Assembly (NCBI GenBank): GCA_044238605.1
Contig: JBIICY010000001.1
Span: 514,627 to 578,626 of the forward strand
DNA: 64,000 bases
DNA from: UBA10438 sp044238605
Lineage (GTDB): Bacteria; Bacteroidota; Ignavibacteria; Kapaibacteriales; Kapaibacteriaceae
Direction: 5' to 3'
Position numbers and translations under genes: made by a program. This document shows, one piece after another, positions 8,769-18,452 of the stretch. A model generated the notes under the pieces. It searched no databases. It saw nothing but the letters and a program-made list of their open reading frames with translations, and was not told the origin of the DNA. Numbering within the stretch: the first letter of the stretch is position 1; every line of letters begins with the position of its first letter.

Positions 8769-9914
8769 TCACAGCCCAAGCGCAAGCTGAATCATGAGTG
8801 CACCCAGAAGCACTCTACGAATGGTCTGACGCGTGCTAACTGAAATCGCTGCCTGTTCATAGCGGTACACCCCGTAGGTGATTGCGAGCGTGCTTCCTAA
8901 AACGATGGCTAGTGTTGTAAGCGCAGAGGAGATCGTCATTGACTTAAGCTCTCCGCGTGCTACCCCATCCCACCATGGCGTACCGAACAGAACCACGATG
9001 TGCAGAACGTAAATGTAGAGCCCCTTCTTTCCAAAGAGCACATACGTGTTTCGTAGTGGCCACGTTATGCGGAGAAGAAGTACACTTACGCCGATACACA
9101 CCATTGCAACGGCCGATCGCGCGAGCACCAGAAACTCACTGTTTGATGACGATAGATAGTGCCAATGCACACCGCGAGCCATGAGGTACTGCTGGATGCC
9201 ATACATCACAAGTGCAATTGGTAGAGCAATCCGGAAACCGCTACGCATCAGCCAGCGGCCTCGTTGCTCTTCTGGGAGCTCTGATAGGTATGTACCAAGT
9301 ATCGCACCAACAAACAGGTAGGCAGAGATCGGAAACAATGGAAACAGAGATCCGTACTTCATCGTCAGGTAGGGCCGCAGCCACATAGGTAGATGTTCGT
9401 GTATCGCCTGCATATGCATCACAGGCGAGAGAGCAAGAATTACGGCTATCATGATTAGTGATCTGCGGCGCATGTCTGCTGTGGACGTGGACTTCTCCAT
9501 GATCATCACAAAAGCAATCAGCGTTACGCCGATAAGCTGCAGAATGTTCACACCCAACACCTGATACCATCCGTCCGTTGTAACATACGGTAGGTCGATG
9601 AGGCGTCTGCCCGGTAGTACGAGCAAATAGCCTATGCCGATCAGCATTACGCCCATACGTATTCGACGCTGGATAATGTCCTGACGAATGAATCCGTCTG
9701 CTCCGCGCTTAGCGGCAAACACATGTGATGCGCCTGATACGAGGAGAAAGACCGGCGCGGTAAGCCCCCTGATCCAATTCCATACATCCCAGAACAGCGT
9801 GTCGGCATGTGTTACTGTGTCGGGAAGTACAGCATCAAGTACATGACCCTGCACCATGAGCAGCATGGCAATGAACCTGGCAAGGTCAAGAGCGTACATT
9901 CGTTGCGACGACAT
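8769..9914 (-). CDS. integral membrane acyltransferase, DUF1624/HGSNAT-like
   Basis: 381 residues with about ten hydrophobic helices. The N-terminus MYALDLARFIAMLLMVQGH is the signature of the DUF1624/heparan-alpha-glucosaminide N-acetyltransferase catalytic family, with a conserved His in the first helix. A second family segment is WIRGLTAPVFLLVSGASHVF. Such proteins move acetyl groups across the inner membrane to sugars or lipids. The related acyltransferase-3 family is the main alternative. It is divergent from crtI (10010) with 95 nt between them. The acceptor is unknown. Confidence 0.75.
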   Translation of the reverse strand: MSSQRMYALDLARFIAMLLMVQGHVLDAVLPDTVTHADTLFWDVWNWIRGLTAPVFLLVSGASHVFAAKRGADGFIRQDIIQRRIRMGVMLIGIGYLLVLPGRRLIDLPYVTTDGWYQVLGVNILQLIGVTLIAFVMIMEKSTSTADMRRRSLIMIAVILALSPVMHMQAIHEHLPMWLRPYLTMKYGSLFPLFPISAYLFVGAILGTYLSELPEEQRGRWLMRSGFRIALPIALVMYGIQQYLMARGVHWHYLSSSNSEFLVLARSAVAMVCIGVSVLLLRITWPLRNTYVLFGKKGLYIYVLHIVVLFGTPWWDGVARGELKSMTISSALTTLAIVLGSTLAITYGVYRYEQAAISVSTRQTIRRVLLGALMIQLALGL

Positions 9915-10009
9915 GCGTCAAAGATCGCATAACTCCGCGACACAATGGAACTGCATCAAGCAGCCGTATGTTTGCCGTCTAGGTAACTGCACAACCTGGA
10001 AGGTATATC

Positions 10010-11485
10010 GTGAAAATCGTTGTCATTGGAAGCGGCTTCGGCGGACTCACCGCAGCAATTCGTCTACGCGCAAAGGGATACGACGTTGAGATCGTAGAGA
10101 AGCGCGACAAACCAGGCGGGCGAGCCTATGTGTATGAACAGGATGGCTTTGTCTTTGATGGGGGGCCAACAATCATCACAGCTCCGTGGCTGATTCACGA
10201 TCTGTTTGAGCTCTGCGGCAAGCGCACCGACGATTACGTTAAGATCGTCCCGATTGACCCATTCTATAATGTCCGCTTTCAAGACGGAACCGTCTTTCGC
10301 TACAACGGAAAGCGCGAAGAGGTAATCGAGCAGATTCGTTCCTTCAACCCCGATGATGTAAAGGGATACGAACGTTTCTACAGCAAAACAGCAGCAATCT
10401 TCAAGGCCGGTTTCAATCTCATCGATCAGCCGTTCACGAAACTCACAGACATGCTTTCTGTGCTGCCTGATCTTATCAGGCTTCGCTCAGACAGAAGTGT
10501 TGCTGCTTTCGTGAACTCGCACATCAAAGATCATCGGCTGCGTCAGGTGTTTTCCTTTCACCCCCTTCTTGTAGGGGGCAACCCGTTTCAAACCACAAGC
10601 ATCTACGCGTTGATCCACAAGCTGGAACAGGAATGGGGCGTTTGGTTTGCAATGGGTGGCACAGGAGCTTTGGTAAAGGCTCTTGTAAAGTTGTTTACTG
10701 ATATCGGCGGCACGATACGCTATAACAGCGAAGTAGGCAGCATGATGATCGATGACGCAAAGGGCGCCCCACGGGTGCATGGCGTGCGTCTCAAGGATGG
10801 AACAACACTTGCCGCCGACAAAGTTGTATGCAATGCAGATGTTGCGCAGGCATACCTCTCGCTTGTCCCAGCCAAGTATCGCAAGAAGAACACCGACAAG
10901 AAGATCGCCAAGACCCGATATTCGATGAGCTTATTCGTGATGTACTTCGGCACGAACAAGAAGTACGAAAACATAGCTCACCACGAGATCCTCATGGGCC
11001 CACGCTACAAGGAGCTTGTCGAAGACATCTTTACGAAGAAGCACCTTGCAGACGACTTCTCGCTGTATCTGCACCGTCCAACTGCAACTGACCCTTCGCT
11101 GGCACCTGATGGCTGCGACTCATGGTATGTGCTTTCGCCTGTGCCGCACCTGGCATCTGGTACAGATTGGTCTACCATGCGCAAGGTCTATAGAGACCGC
11201 ATCGTAAAGGAATTGGAACAACGATACATGCCGGATCTAAGCAAGCACATCATCTCCGAGCACATCATCGATCCAGTGCATTTCCGCGACGAGCTGAATT
11301 CATATCTGGGAAGTGCGTTTTCGGTAGAGCCGATCCTGTTACAAAGTGCTTGGTGGCGTCCGCATAACAAGAGCGAAGACATCGACGGACTCTACTTCGT
11401 TGGCGCTGGCACACACCCTGGGGCAGGACTTCCTGGCGTTATGAGCAGCGGCACCATTGCCGCTCGCATGATCTCGCAGTTCTAA
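10010..11485 (+). CDS. crtI: phytoene desaturase family carotenoid dehydrogenase (CrtI)
   Basis: 491 residues, full length for CrtI. The N-terminal FAD-binding motif is VVIGSGFGGLTAAIRLRAKG, followed by GGRAYVYEQDGFVFDGGPTI, which is specific for bacterial-type carotenoid desaturases. The C-terminus has GLYFVGAGTHPGAGLPGVM, the conserved FAD/carotenoid signature. It should introduce double bonds into phytoene at the membrane. No crtB or cyclase gene is adjacent, so the end product is unknown; the related CrtD/CrtO types are possible. The start is GTG, giving MKIVVIGSG. Confidence 0.9.
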   Translation: MKIVVIGSGFGGLTAAIRLRAKGYDVEIVEKRDKPGGRAYVYEQDGFVFDGGPTIITAPWLIHDLFELCGKRTDDYVKIVPIDPFYNVRFQDGTVFRYNGKREEVIEQIRSFNPDDVKGYERFYSKTAAIFKAGFNLIDQPFTKLTDMLSVLPDLIRLRSDRSVAAFVNSHIKDHRLRQVFSFHPLLVGGNPFQTTSIYALIHKLEQEWGVWFAMGGTGALVKALVKLFTDIGGTIRYNSEVGSMMIDDAKGAPRVHGVRLKDGTTLAADKVVCNADVAQAYLSLVPAKYRKKNTDKKIAKTRYSMSLFVMYFGTNKKYENIAHHEILMGPRYKELVEDIFTKKHLADDFSLYLHRPTATDPSLAPDGCDSWYVLSPVPHLASGTDWSTMRKVYRDRIVKELEQRYMPDLSKHIISEHIIDPVHFRDELNSYLGSAFSVEPILLQSAWWRPHNKSEDIDGLYFVGAGTHPGAGLPGVMSSGTIAARMISQF

Positions 11486-11504
11486 TCCACTGCTTGCAAG
11501 CCCC

Positions 11505-12173
11505 TTACTCTTCCCAGAGTACACCAAAGACCAGCCACGAGACAACGGCCACGATGCCCGTGTGTGCTATCATGACCGATATGTCTCCCCATGCCTCTGC
11601 TATTCCTAGTCCGGCAAGGGCATATAGCGTGGCCTGAATACCAGGCATCACCAGCGGCAGCAGGAGCGGAAAGGAAAGCACGGGAAGCAGTGAATTGCGC
11701 GATCCTGCCTTGGCAACGATGGCCGATGTAATCGTTACAATGGTTGCAAGGCCGCAGCTTCCAAGAACAACGGTCAGAAGAAGCAGACCGAATGATCCAA
11801 CCTGTACAAGAGGCATCAGGATCAAAAACAGGAGGATAAGTGCCAGGTTGGAGAGGAGCGAGAATACCAGGTTTCCGGCAAGCTTCCCCCAATAGACGGA
11901 AGACGTTGGAGCACTTAGTCGCAAATACAGGGATGTTCCACGTTCTTCCTCGCTCATGAACCCCCTACCGAGGCCGCTCATAGCTGTAAAGAACATGAGT
12001 ATCCATATCACTCCGGCAATGATCGGTTTTGCAAGGGGCTCCTCGGCCGTTGCATAGGCAAGCAGCGAGACAACTGTAACAACGAAGAGCGCCAGTGTGG
12101 TTATGCCGTAACGGGTCCGGACCTCACTGCGCAGATCCTTATTGAGTACCGCTATCCAACGCTGGGTAGTCAT
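11505..12173 (-). CDS. ccmB: haem exporter membrane subunit CcmB
   Basis: 222 residues and six predicted membrane helices. The family marker LGRGFMSEEERGTSLYLRLS lies near residue 70 and is followed by VYWGKLAGNLVF. CcmB is the permease of the CcmAB ABC transporter used in system I cytochrome c maturation. No ccmA, ccmC or ccmF is next to it. The di-haem peroxidases at 49159-51263 need such a pathway. An AGCCCCTT word (11499-11506) touches its stop codon. Confidence 0.88.
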   Translation of the reverse strand: MTTQRWIAVLNKDLRSEVRTRYGITTLALFVVTVVSLLAYATAEEPLAKPIIAGVIWILMFFTAMSGLGRGFMSEEERGTSLYLRLSAPTSSVYWGKLAGNLVFSLLSNLALILLFLILMPLVQVGSFGLLLLTVVLGSCGLATIVTITSAIVAKAGSRNSLLPVLSFPLLLPLVMPGIQATLYALAGLGIAEAWGDISVMIAHTGIVAVVSWLVFGVLWEE

Positions 12174-12182
12174 GCGCGTGCG

Positions 12183-14543
12183 TTACAACCGATAACGGAA
12201 GCCTGCACTGGCACCTAGGGTCTTCAGCGTCCATGGTCCGCTTGTTGCAATGTTGCCCAGTGACGTTACATACTGCATCTCTGCAGAGATCGATATTCTG
12301 TATGACACCGGATACAAGAAGCCCGTGCTACCGTACCAGGATACAAAGCTGGTGCCGAGCTCGCTCACAACAGATGGGTCGATAGTCTGCGAAGTATTGC
12401 CGTCGGGATACGTCCAGCTCGATGGGCGCAGGATCGTGCGCTGCACGGTTGAAGCTGTTGAGAGATTCATCGACATACGAAGTCCGGTTCCCACATAGAA
12501 GTACTTCAGCGGAAACCACTCCATACCAACTGCGAGATCCAAGTATGACGCAGAAAGATCTGCCTGTGTAGCCTGCTGGTATGGTGTAAGCCGCGCCGAG
12601 GATGTGTCGAACACTGTACCTATTGTGGTGTCCGGAGAGAGGATAGCGCCTCCGATGTTCGATACACCTAGCGAACCGGTGAGGATCAAGCCGCCAAGCG
12701 GACGCCAGCCTACCATTGTGCCGGCACCATAGTAACTGCCGTTTGCGGCGGAATTAAAATTCTGCTGCGCCTGAGGAATTGATGCAAGCTTTGCCGACAA
12801 GTCATGGGCGGCATAGCCGTAGGATCCATAGCCCCCTACCATCCATGCTCCGCCTTCTTGACATTCCGGATTGTTGCCTTCAGAGAGGATGTACATCACC
12901 TTATTCGTCGTGTTATCGTAAAGCTGGCACACCGTGTACTCTTGGGCATTGCCAGCTGCATCCATTGCACGGAAGACAACCTTGGATGACCCAGCACCAC
13001 CAGAGCGCTTGATTACGATTGTTGCCTGCGGCACACCTTCATCAATTGGTGGAATGTTTACATCTACGCCGGAGGCGGAGACAAGCGTTACACTCTTCAG
13101 ACCACGGTCGCGCTCTCTGTCATCACGAAATGTAATCGCATACCCTTCACGAACAGTCTTTCCGTCTGCCGTAGGGGGCTCTTCGTCCTTGAACGATGTA
13201 GCCTCGTAGAATGACTGTCCTGCCATGTTTCCATAGGCATCGTAGGCCGCCTTATCGAATCCGAATCCGTAGGAATACAAGCCAAACGGTCCATCCCCAC
13301 GAATCATATGCGAACCGAACGGCACCTGCACCTGAGCAATCGCATACCTGCTCTCTCCAAGCGGTACAAAGAGTGTTGAATCTAGCGGACGGCCATTCAG
13401 ACGAATCTTGCTTGCCGTGGCCTTGGGAGACACAACATTGATGTAGTGATGCCAATCACCATTGATAGGCGTAGCAAACCTGTACTGATTCATGAACTGC
13501 TGTGTAGGGCTTACGAGGATCATCATGGGATCGCCAACACTGTCGCCGTTCTTAAATCCCTGTGCAAACTGCGCCACCAATATCGGACGGTCTGCAGTGA
13601 TCTGCACATGTCTTGTTGCGTTGAGGTTCTCGAAATGTTCACCGGCACGCAGAATCGCTACAACACGAGAGTCTTCAAAGACCTTTGTGCTGTCGTATGC
13701 GGCAATTACCCGGTACGTATACTTCGAACGCTCCTTGAGCATTCCAACATAGTAGTGCTTGCCCCATGCAGCCATAGGAGGGAGCTGCTCAATAAGGTGG
13801 TTGCAGGCTTCAACTTTGGGCGGAATGTATGCACAGGCATGACCACTGAACACGGCTATCTTCTTGTTCGCCTTCACATGGGTGCCCGTCATATCACACG
13901 TACCCACAGCTTCCCAGCGGGCAGAGACTGAGTAGACATCACCTTTGCGCAGACGAACAGTATACGGCACGCCTGGTGGACGCCCCATGGAGGTTGTTAC
14001 ACGGGGCGTGATGGTAACCTCGGTATCATCTTCGGTTGCCACAACCGATAGACCGGAGAGCATCTCTGGAGATACCTGGATCTTCGAATAGCCAACAGCC
14101 CGATACTCCGTACCGAGAACTGTGGTGGGCAATCCAAGAAATGTATCTGTAGTCTGATATCTGCTACTGAGTCCGTAGACACCGATAACGGTATCTGCCG
14201 TAATGTGCACAGCAAGTCTCTCTGGAGACTCCGCGCTACGTAGCTGTGCCATGGCAGGAATCTGAACATTGACAACAGTATTCGCCTTGACGGTTATGGT
14301 ATTATCGTACTCAATACCTTCGATCTGAATACGGACTTTAGCATCGAAGCTGCTGGTAACGAAAAGCTGCAGTCGCAGGCCCCCTTGCCTGCCGGCCTGA
14401 TCATTCTTTCCTGCTTCGCGAAAGTTCTTCATGAAGCACAGCCAGAACTCTCGGCCTTCCGAATTCATTCCAGTCGGGTACTGCTGACCCCACGACGTAG
14501 CGCTGAGTGCTACAAGAACAATGGCAGTGAGTATTAGCTTCAT
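12183..14543 (-). CDS. IgGFc-binding-like protein with C-terminal outer-membrane barrel
   Basis: 786 residues with a signal peptide ending ATSWGQ. The N-terminal half (NSEGREFWLCFMKNFREAG onward) is paralogous to the protein at 1678-4695: both share GR-D/E-FW, HLIEQ.PP...WGK and repeated hydrophobic beta motifs. Around residue 545 the pattern changes to a Gly/aromatic alternating region (WMVGGYGSYGY to the final FRYRL), which looks like an eight-stranded outer-membrane barrel rather than a T9SS tail. So the same surface domain seems attached to the membrane by a different route. It starts with a 4-nt overlap after the T9SS protein at 14540. Function unknown. Confidence 0.75.
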   Translation of the reverse strand: MKLILTAIVLVALSATSWGQQYPTGMNSEGREFWLCFMKNFREAGKNDQAGRQGGLRLQLFVTSSFDAKVRIQIEGIEYDNTITVKANTVVNVQIPAMAQLRSAESPERLAVHITADTVIGVYGLSSRYQTTDTFLGLPTTVLGTEYRAVGYSKIQVSPEMLSGLSVVATEDDTEVTITPRVTTSMGRPPGVPYTVRLRKGDVYSVSARWEAVGTCDMTGTHVKANKKIAVFSGHACAYIPPKVEACNHLIEQLPPMAAWGKHYYVGMLKERSKYTYRVIAAYDSTKVFEDSRVVAILRAGEHFENLNATRHVQITADRPILVAQFAQGFKNGDSVGDPMMILVSPTQQFMNQYRFATPINGDWHHYINVVSPKATASKIRLNGRPLDSTLFVPLGESRYAIAQVQVPFGSHMIRGDGPFGLYSYGFGFDKAAYDAYGNMAGQSFYEATSFKDEEPPTADGKTVREGYAITFRDDRERDRGLKSVTLVSASGVDVNIPPIDEGVPQATIVIKRSGGAGSSKVVFRAMDAAGNAQEYTVCQLYDNTTNKVMYILSEGNNPECQEGGAWMVGGYGSYGYAAHDLSAKLASIPQAQQNFNSAANGSYYGAGTMVGWRPLGGLILTGSLGVSNIGGAILSPDTTIGTVFDTSSARLTPYQQATQADLSASYLDLAVGMEWFPLKYFYVGTGLRMSMNLSTASTVQRTILRPSSWTYPDGNTSQTIDPSVVSELGTSFVSWYGSTGFLYPVSYRISISAEMQYVTSLGNIATSGPWTLKTLGASAGFRYRL

Positions 14544-15283
14544 CGCATCACCGCCATTCCATGGTATACGGTGGCTTCCTTAGTGATGAGCTCCACGATG
14601 TAGCGTCCGGAACCAACCTCCGACTCCATGAATGCCATCGTAAACTCATTCTCTCCAGCGCGAGCCTGTACGTCTGTGAACGATCGCACCAGCTTGCCCT
14701 GAATCGTGCGGATGTTGATCACAACGGACTGATCACGCTCGACGCTGTAGGACAATCGTGTAACCGTAGAGAATGGATTTGGGTAGTTGCCACTTATCTG
14801 GGTTGGCGTGGTATGCACGCCAGTTACTCCGCCTTCTTTGATGATGACGCATGGCTTTGTCTGAATCGCCAGTTCGGTACTATCAAGCTTCAGCGAAACA
14901 ACTTCGATTGTGCCAACATATTCTGAGCTGTGTACGCCTTCAAGGATGATGGCGAACAATGTATCGTGATTTCCAGCGCCGCCCGAGCCGCACGAGGCCT
15001 CAACGGTCGCCGCTGTGCGCGTTACAGTTGTTTCGCTCATCCCGAACAAGGGGCACGTTGTGGCATAAGATTGATCTCCCGAGATCGCAACGATGCGAGA
15101 CACTCCAGGAGTAAATCGAATCACCGCCTCGAGTTGTCCAAGTCGCGGGAGTGCACCAGCAACTGGTATTCGAACTCGCTGTTCAGGCTGTATGCGAATC
15201 GTGTCGGGCAGTGTTACATCTGCAGCTGCTGCACGTATCACACAGAGCGCAATGGCAAACAACAGGAAGTATGCACGTATCAT
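14540..15283 (-). CDS. secreted cohesin-like protein with T9SS type A sorting domain
   Basis: 247 residues. Signal peptide about 1-20 (AIALCVIRAAA). The N-terminal domain (LPDTIRIQPEQRVRIPVAG, then LEAVIRFTPGVSRIV) looks like a cohesin-type beta sandwich. The C-terminal 80 residues begin ISGNYPNPFSTVTRLSYSV, the classic YPNPF start of a T9SS type A sorting domain. It is followed with a 4-nt overlap by the IgGFc-like barrel protein, so the two probably work at the same surface. Partners are unknown. Confidence 0.8.
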   Translation of the reverse strand: MIRAYFLLFAIALCVIRAAAADVTLPDTIRIQPEQRVRIPVAGALPRLGQLEAVIRFTPGVSRIVAISGDQSYATTCPLFGMSETTVTRTAATVEASCGSGGAGNHDTLFAIILEGVHSSEYVGTIEVVSLKLDSTELAIQTKPCVIIKEGGVTGVHTTPTQISGNYPNPFSTVTRLSYSVERDQSVVINIRTIQGKLVRSFTDVQARAGENEFTMAFMESEVGSGRYIVELITKEATVYHGMAVMR

Positions 15284-15313
15284 AGAGGTCCAAATATACC
15301 CAAGCTGGTTGTG

Positions 15314-17293
15314 CTAGAATTCCTGACTAACGATTACCTCGTAGCCTCGTTCCTTGTTCCCGACCACGATCAGTGTAAAGTTATTCCCAAGCGTAGCAAG
15401 TTGAACTGGTAGCGTGTAGATCTGTTTACGGGTGTCTGCATCGTAGAAAAAGAACGTGCCCCGTCTGTCCTGCTGCGAGATCACCACATCGGAAGACTTC
15501 CCTGCCTGCACCCCAATGGCCAAATGGTCTCCGACTCCTGTGATTTCGGGAATTGAGTCTATACACACCGAAATGCCCGGCACATCCCGCGTAGCGTTGA
15601 TCACACGGCGCTTTGCGTAACCTACCTGGGGAGTAAGGGGCAGATTGGTAAACTGCAGGATCTGCGGCACGCCACCAACTTCGGCATAGATAGCAAGCGT
15701 GCGAAGTCCGAGCTTTACGTCAAGGTTGGCCGATACTCCGTTGATGGACACGGCTGATGCAGTAGGTACTACAGCCGACGTAAGGCTATTTCCGTACACA
15801 AGACGTCCGCCCGACAGCACACTCCCCAGAGCAACTATGCCCTGAGACTGCTCGGCCAGACCATGCACCAACGTCACAAGGGATGCTTCCGGTAGAGGTA
15901 CAATCGGTACTGCTGCGTCTTGCTGCTCCAGCAGAACAAGGTCTACCGCGCCATTTCGCTCGCAGACAACGAGATCATACGAAGCGTCTGCACGAAGCGA
16001 TGCCGTAGCAACGCGAAGAATGTTGGTTGGTGTAGAAGCCGTTGTAACCGTTAAGGGAACCTCTCCCGGTTCGATTGCCACACTACTGGAAACATGGTCA
16101 AACGCAATGTTGCGCCCAAGGGTAATCCCTGAACTAATTCCGCTTGGTGCTTCTAGACTTGTGCGAGCACCACATGAGACCGTTACCGAGCCTACTGAAG
16201 ATGCGGCGTGTACAACGCGGACAACGGCCTTGCCGGTCGATGCAAAAGGACGCACCAATGTAGGTGCGATCACCAGCGATCCACGGTCTGCAGAATCAAC
16301 AGCGTACACGGTAAACTTGCCACGAACATCAAGCGACGTGCTGTCGGTATGTCTGGTGCCTCCGGAAAAAGAAGCTTCGATTACGTCTGCACGCTGCTGC
16401 TCACATGTTGGAATCTGTGCGCTGGTGCTCAATTGATATGCTGCAAGCCCCTTGGCTAAGCTGATTCCAGCTACGGGAAGTGAAACATCAACAGACTGGG
16501 AAGAGAGGTTTGCAACCCGTACGTCGGCTGTTCTGTTAGCAACCTTAGCAAAGGGGCGATCGGCGTTGCGCGAAAGGTCGGTCTCTTCGATCACGGCAAA
16601 CAGTGGTTCTGCAGAGGCGGCATTACGATAGATCAGAATGCTGTAGGCCCTGCGTTCTCCAAGTTCGCACTCGAAGGTGCCAATCACTCGGGGAACACCC
16701 GCCACAGCATCAACGACAGAGAACACGGCAATACCCGGATAGACTTCACGGTATACTGATGCTTGACGGAACGCGATGGCAGCTGGGAACAATGCGTTGC
16801 CATTCGGGCATCCCAAGCGCACATCAAACACGCGTCCGGTGTCGGGAATGAGATTGATAACGCGCACCTGTGCAACAGGCAGTGTGGTCAGGGCAGCGTT
16901 CGCATTTGTAATCAGGATTGTGTCGAACACGTCTGGTTTGCCAACCTTCGGCACAGCATAGATCGAATACACGGAGTTCTGGATAAACCGGACACGCTGA
17001 GCAGACCGGAATTCCTGCACACCGTTAGACATGATCGTAATAAAGCTAGAATCGCCCGGAGACCGCACGGTGTCGCTGAAGGAGAGAGACGGAACATCAG
17101 CCGACTCAAACCCTTGCTCCAACACGAGTTTGCGGGGTGCATCGTCGGTTATCACGTTGAACAACCGCGTTAGGATACGCCTGCTTCCAGGGGCAGGGTC
17201 TACGATGCTCATATCCTCGCTTGCACAGCCCAGCAGCCCCATACCAAGGGCCAGAATGGCAAGCCATGTACGTAATTGCTGTCTAGATTTCAT
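15314..17293 (-). CDS. DUF4397-repeat lipoprotein
   Basis: About 659 residues from the ATG at 17293. Upstream in-frame codons exist but would run into prfA. The N-terminus MKSRQQLRTWLAILALG then GLLGCASED is a lipoprotein signal with the lipidated Cys in LLGC. The body has several DUF4397 repeats with the pattern VRVINLIPDTGRVFDVRLGC...FRQASVYREVYPG and VRVVHAASSVGSVTVSCG. DUF4397 is a beta-rich domain common in FCB cell-surface proteins and of unknown function. It is divergent from prfA. No sorting domain is present, so it is likely anchored in the outer or inner membrane. Confidence 0.82.
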   Translation of the reverse strand: MKSRQQLRTWLAILALGMGLLGCASEDMSIVDPAPGSRRILTRLFNVITDDAPRKLVLEQGFESADVPSLSFSDTVRSPGDSSFITIMSNGVQEFRSAQRVRFIQNSVYSIYAVPKVGKPDVFDTILITNANAALTTLPVAQVRVINLIPDTGRVFDVRLGCPNGNALFPAAIAFRQASVYREVYPGIAVFSVVDAVAGVPRVIGTFECELGERRAYSILIYRNAASAEPLFAVIEETDLSRNADRPFAKVANRTADVRVANLSSQSVDVSLPVAGISLAKGLAAYQLSTSAQIPTCEQQRADVIEASFSGGTRHTDSTSLDVRGKFTVYAVDSADRGSLVIAPTLVRPFASTGKAVVRVVHAASSVGSVTVSCGARTSLEAPSGISSGITLGRNIAFDHVSSSVAIEPGEVPLTVTTASTPTNILRVATASLRADASYDLVVCERNGAVDLVLLEQQDAAVPIVPLPEASLVTLVHGLAEQSQGIVALGSVLSGGRLVYGNSLTSAVVPTASAVSINGVSANLDVKLGLRTLAIYAEVGGVPQILQFTNLPLTPQVGYAKRRVINATRDVPGISVCIDSIPEITGVGDHLAIGVQAGKSSDVVISQQDRRGTFFFYDADTRKQIYTLPVQLATLGNNFTLIVVGNKERGYEVIVSQEF

Positions 17294-17323
17294 TTCATCC
17301 CATGAACGTACGGCAAGTTGCGA

Positions 17324-17331
17324 TATTTTTG
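17324..17331 (+). promoter_or_regulatory. possible -7 box upstream of prfA
   Basis: TATTTTTG matches the TAnnTTTG -7 element of FCB-group primary promoters and lies 30 nt before the prfA start. I see no good TTG -33 element at the usual distance, so this is tentative. Confidence 0.3.
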
Positions 17332-17360
17332 CGTCCCACATACGATGAAAAGCCCCTTCA

Positions 17361-18425
17361 GTGGAAGAACGCCTACAGTCCATAATCGACAGGTTTGCAG
17401 AGGTCGAGCAATCGCTCAACGACCCCTCGGTTGTTAACGACCCAAAGCAGCTGCGCGATGCCTCGCGAGAGTACAAGAGTTTACTACCTGTGGTCAACAC
17501 AGGCAGGCGCTACCTTGCCCTTCTTTCACAGATCCGTGAGAACCGTGCCATGATCGATGATCCGGCAACGGACCAGGAGCTTCGCGATATGGCATACGAG
17601 GACACACATGCTCTTGAAGATCAGCGCGCCGAGCTGGAGCAGGAACTTACTGTTCTGCTCATTCCGCGAGACCCCAACGATTTCAAGAACTGCATCATGG
17701 AACTTCGAGCAGGCACCGGGGGCGACGAAGCCGCGTTGTTTGTTGGAGATTTGTACCGAATGTATCAGCGCTACTGCGAACGTCGTGGCTGGACAACCGA
17801 GTCCATCGATGTAACCGAAAGTGAGCGGGGCGGATACAAGGAAGTAACGTTTCAAGTCAATGGCGACGAAGCATTCGGCGTTCTGAAATACGAAAGCGGC
17901 GTACACCGAGTTCAACGCGTTCCCGAAACAGAGTCGCAGGGCAGAGTGCATACATCAGCAGCAACAGTTGCAGTGCTTCCGGAAGCAGAGGAAGTAGATG
18001 TGCAGATCAACGAGACTGATCTACGCGTTGACATCTTTCGATCAGGGGGCAAGGGCGGCCAAAACGTCAATAAAGTTGAGACGGCAGTTCGCCTGGTGCA
18101 CATTCCAACGGGAATCGTTGTGCAGTGTCAGGACGAACGCTCACAGCTCAAGAACAAAGACAAGGCGATGAAGGTGCTACGCGCCCGTCTCTATGAGTTA
18201 GAACTCGAAAAGCAGCAGTCGGCCATTGCCGGGGCACGAAAAGACATGGTGCGAAGCGGTGATCGTTCAGAAAAGATCAGGACATATAACTGGCCTCAGA
18301 ACCGTGTTACCGACCACCGACTTGAAGGGGATGCAAAAAACCATCCATTGCAGTCGGTTGTTGATGGAGAAATCGACGCGATCATTACGGCCCTTCGGGT
18401 TGCCGAACGCGGCAGCACATCGTAA
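17361..18425 (+). CDS. prfA: peptide chain release factor 1
   Basis: 354 residues. The GGQ catalytic loop is in GGKGGQNVNKVETAV. The stop-codon recognition tripeptide lies in HRVQRVPETESQGR (PxT form), which identifies RF1 (UAA/UAG) rather than RF2. This matters because TAG stops are common here and lie within the repeat arrays. It starts with GTG at 17361, giving MEERLQSIIDRF. An AGCCCCTT word sits only 2 nt upstream of the start (17351-17358), one of the few copies outside a coding region. Confidence 0.95.
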   Translation: MEERLQSIIDRFAEVEQSLNDPSVVNDPKQLRDASREYKSLLPVVNTGRRYLALLSQIRENRAMIDDPATDQELRDMAYEDTHALEDQRAELEQELTVLLIPRDPNDFKNCIMELRAGTGGDEAALFVGDLYRMYQRYCERRGWTTESIDVTESERGGYKEVTFQVNGDEAFGVLKYESGVHRVQRVPETESQGRVHTSAATVAVLPEAEEVDVQINETDLRVDIFRSGGKGGQNVNKVETAVRLVHIPTGIVVQCQDERSQLKNKDKAMKVLRARLYELELEKQQSAIAGARKDMVRSGDRSEKIRTYNWPQNRVTDHRLEGDAKNHPLQSVVDGEIDAIITALRVAERGSTS

Positions 18426-18452
18426 GTGATGGTTAAACCATAATTTCCTGTC

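Noticed and set aside
17294..17500. N-terminal extension of the DUF4397 lipoprotein
   Set aside because: Would overlap prfA and bury the lipoprotein signal; ATG at 17293 is better.
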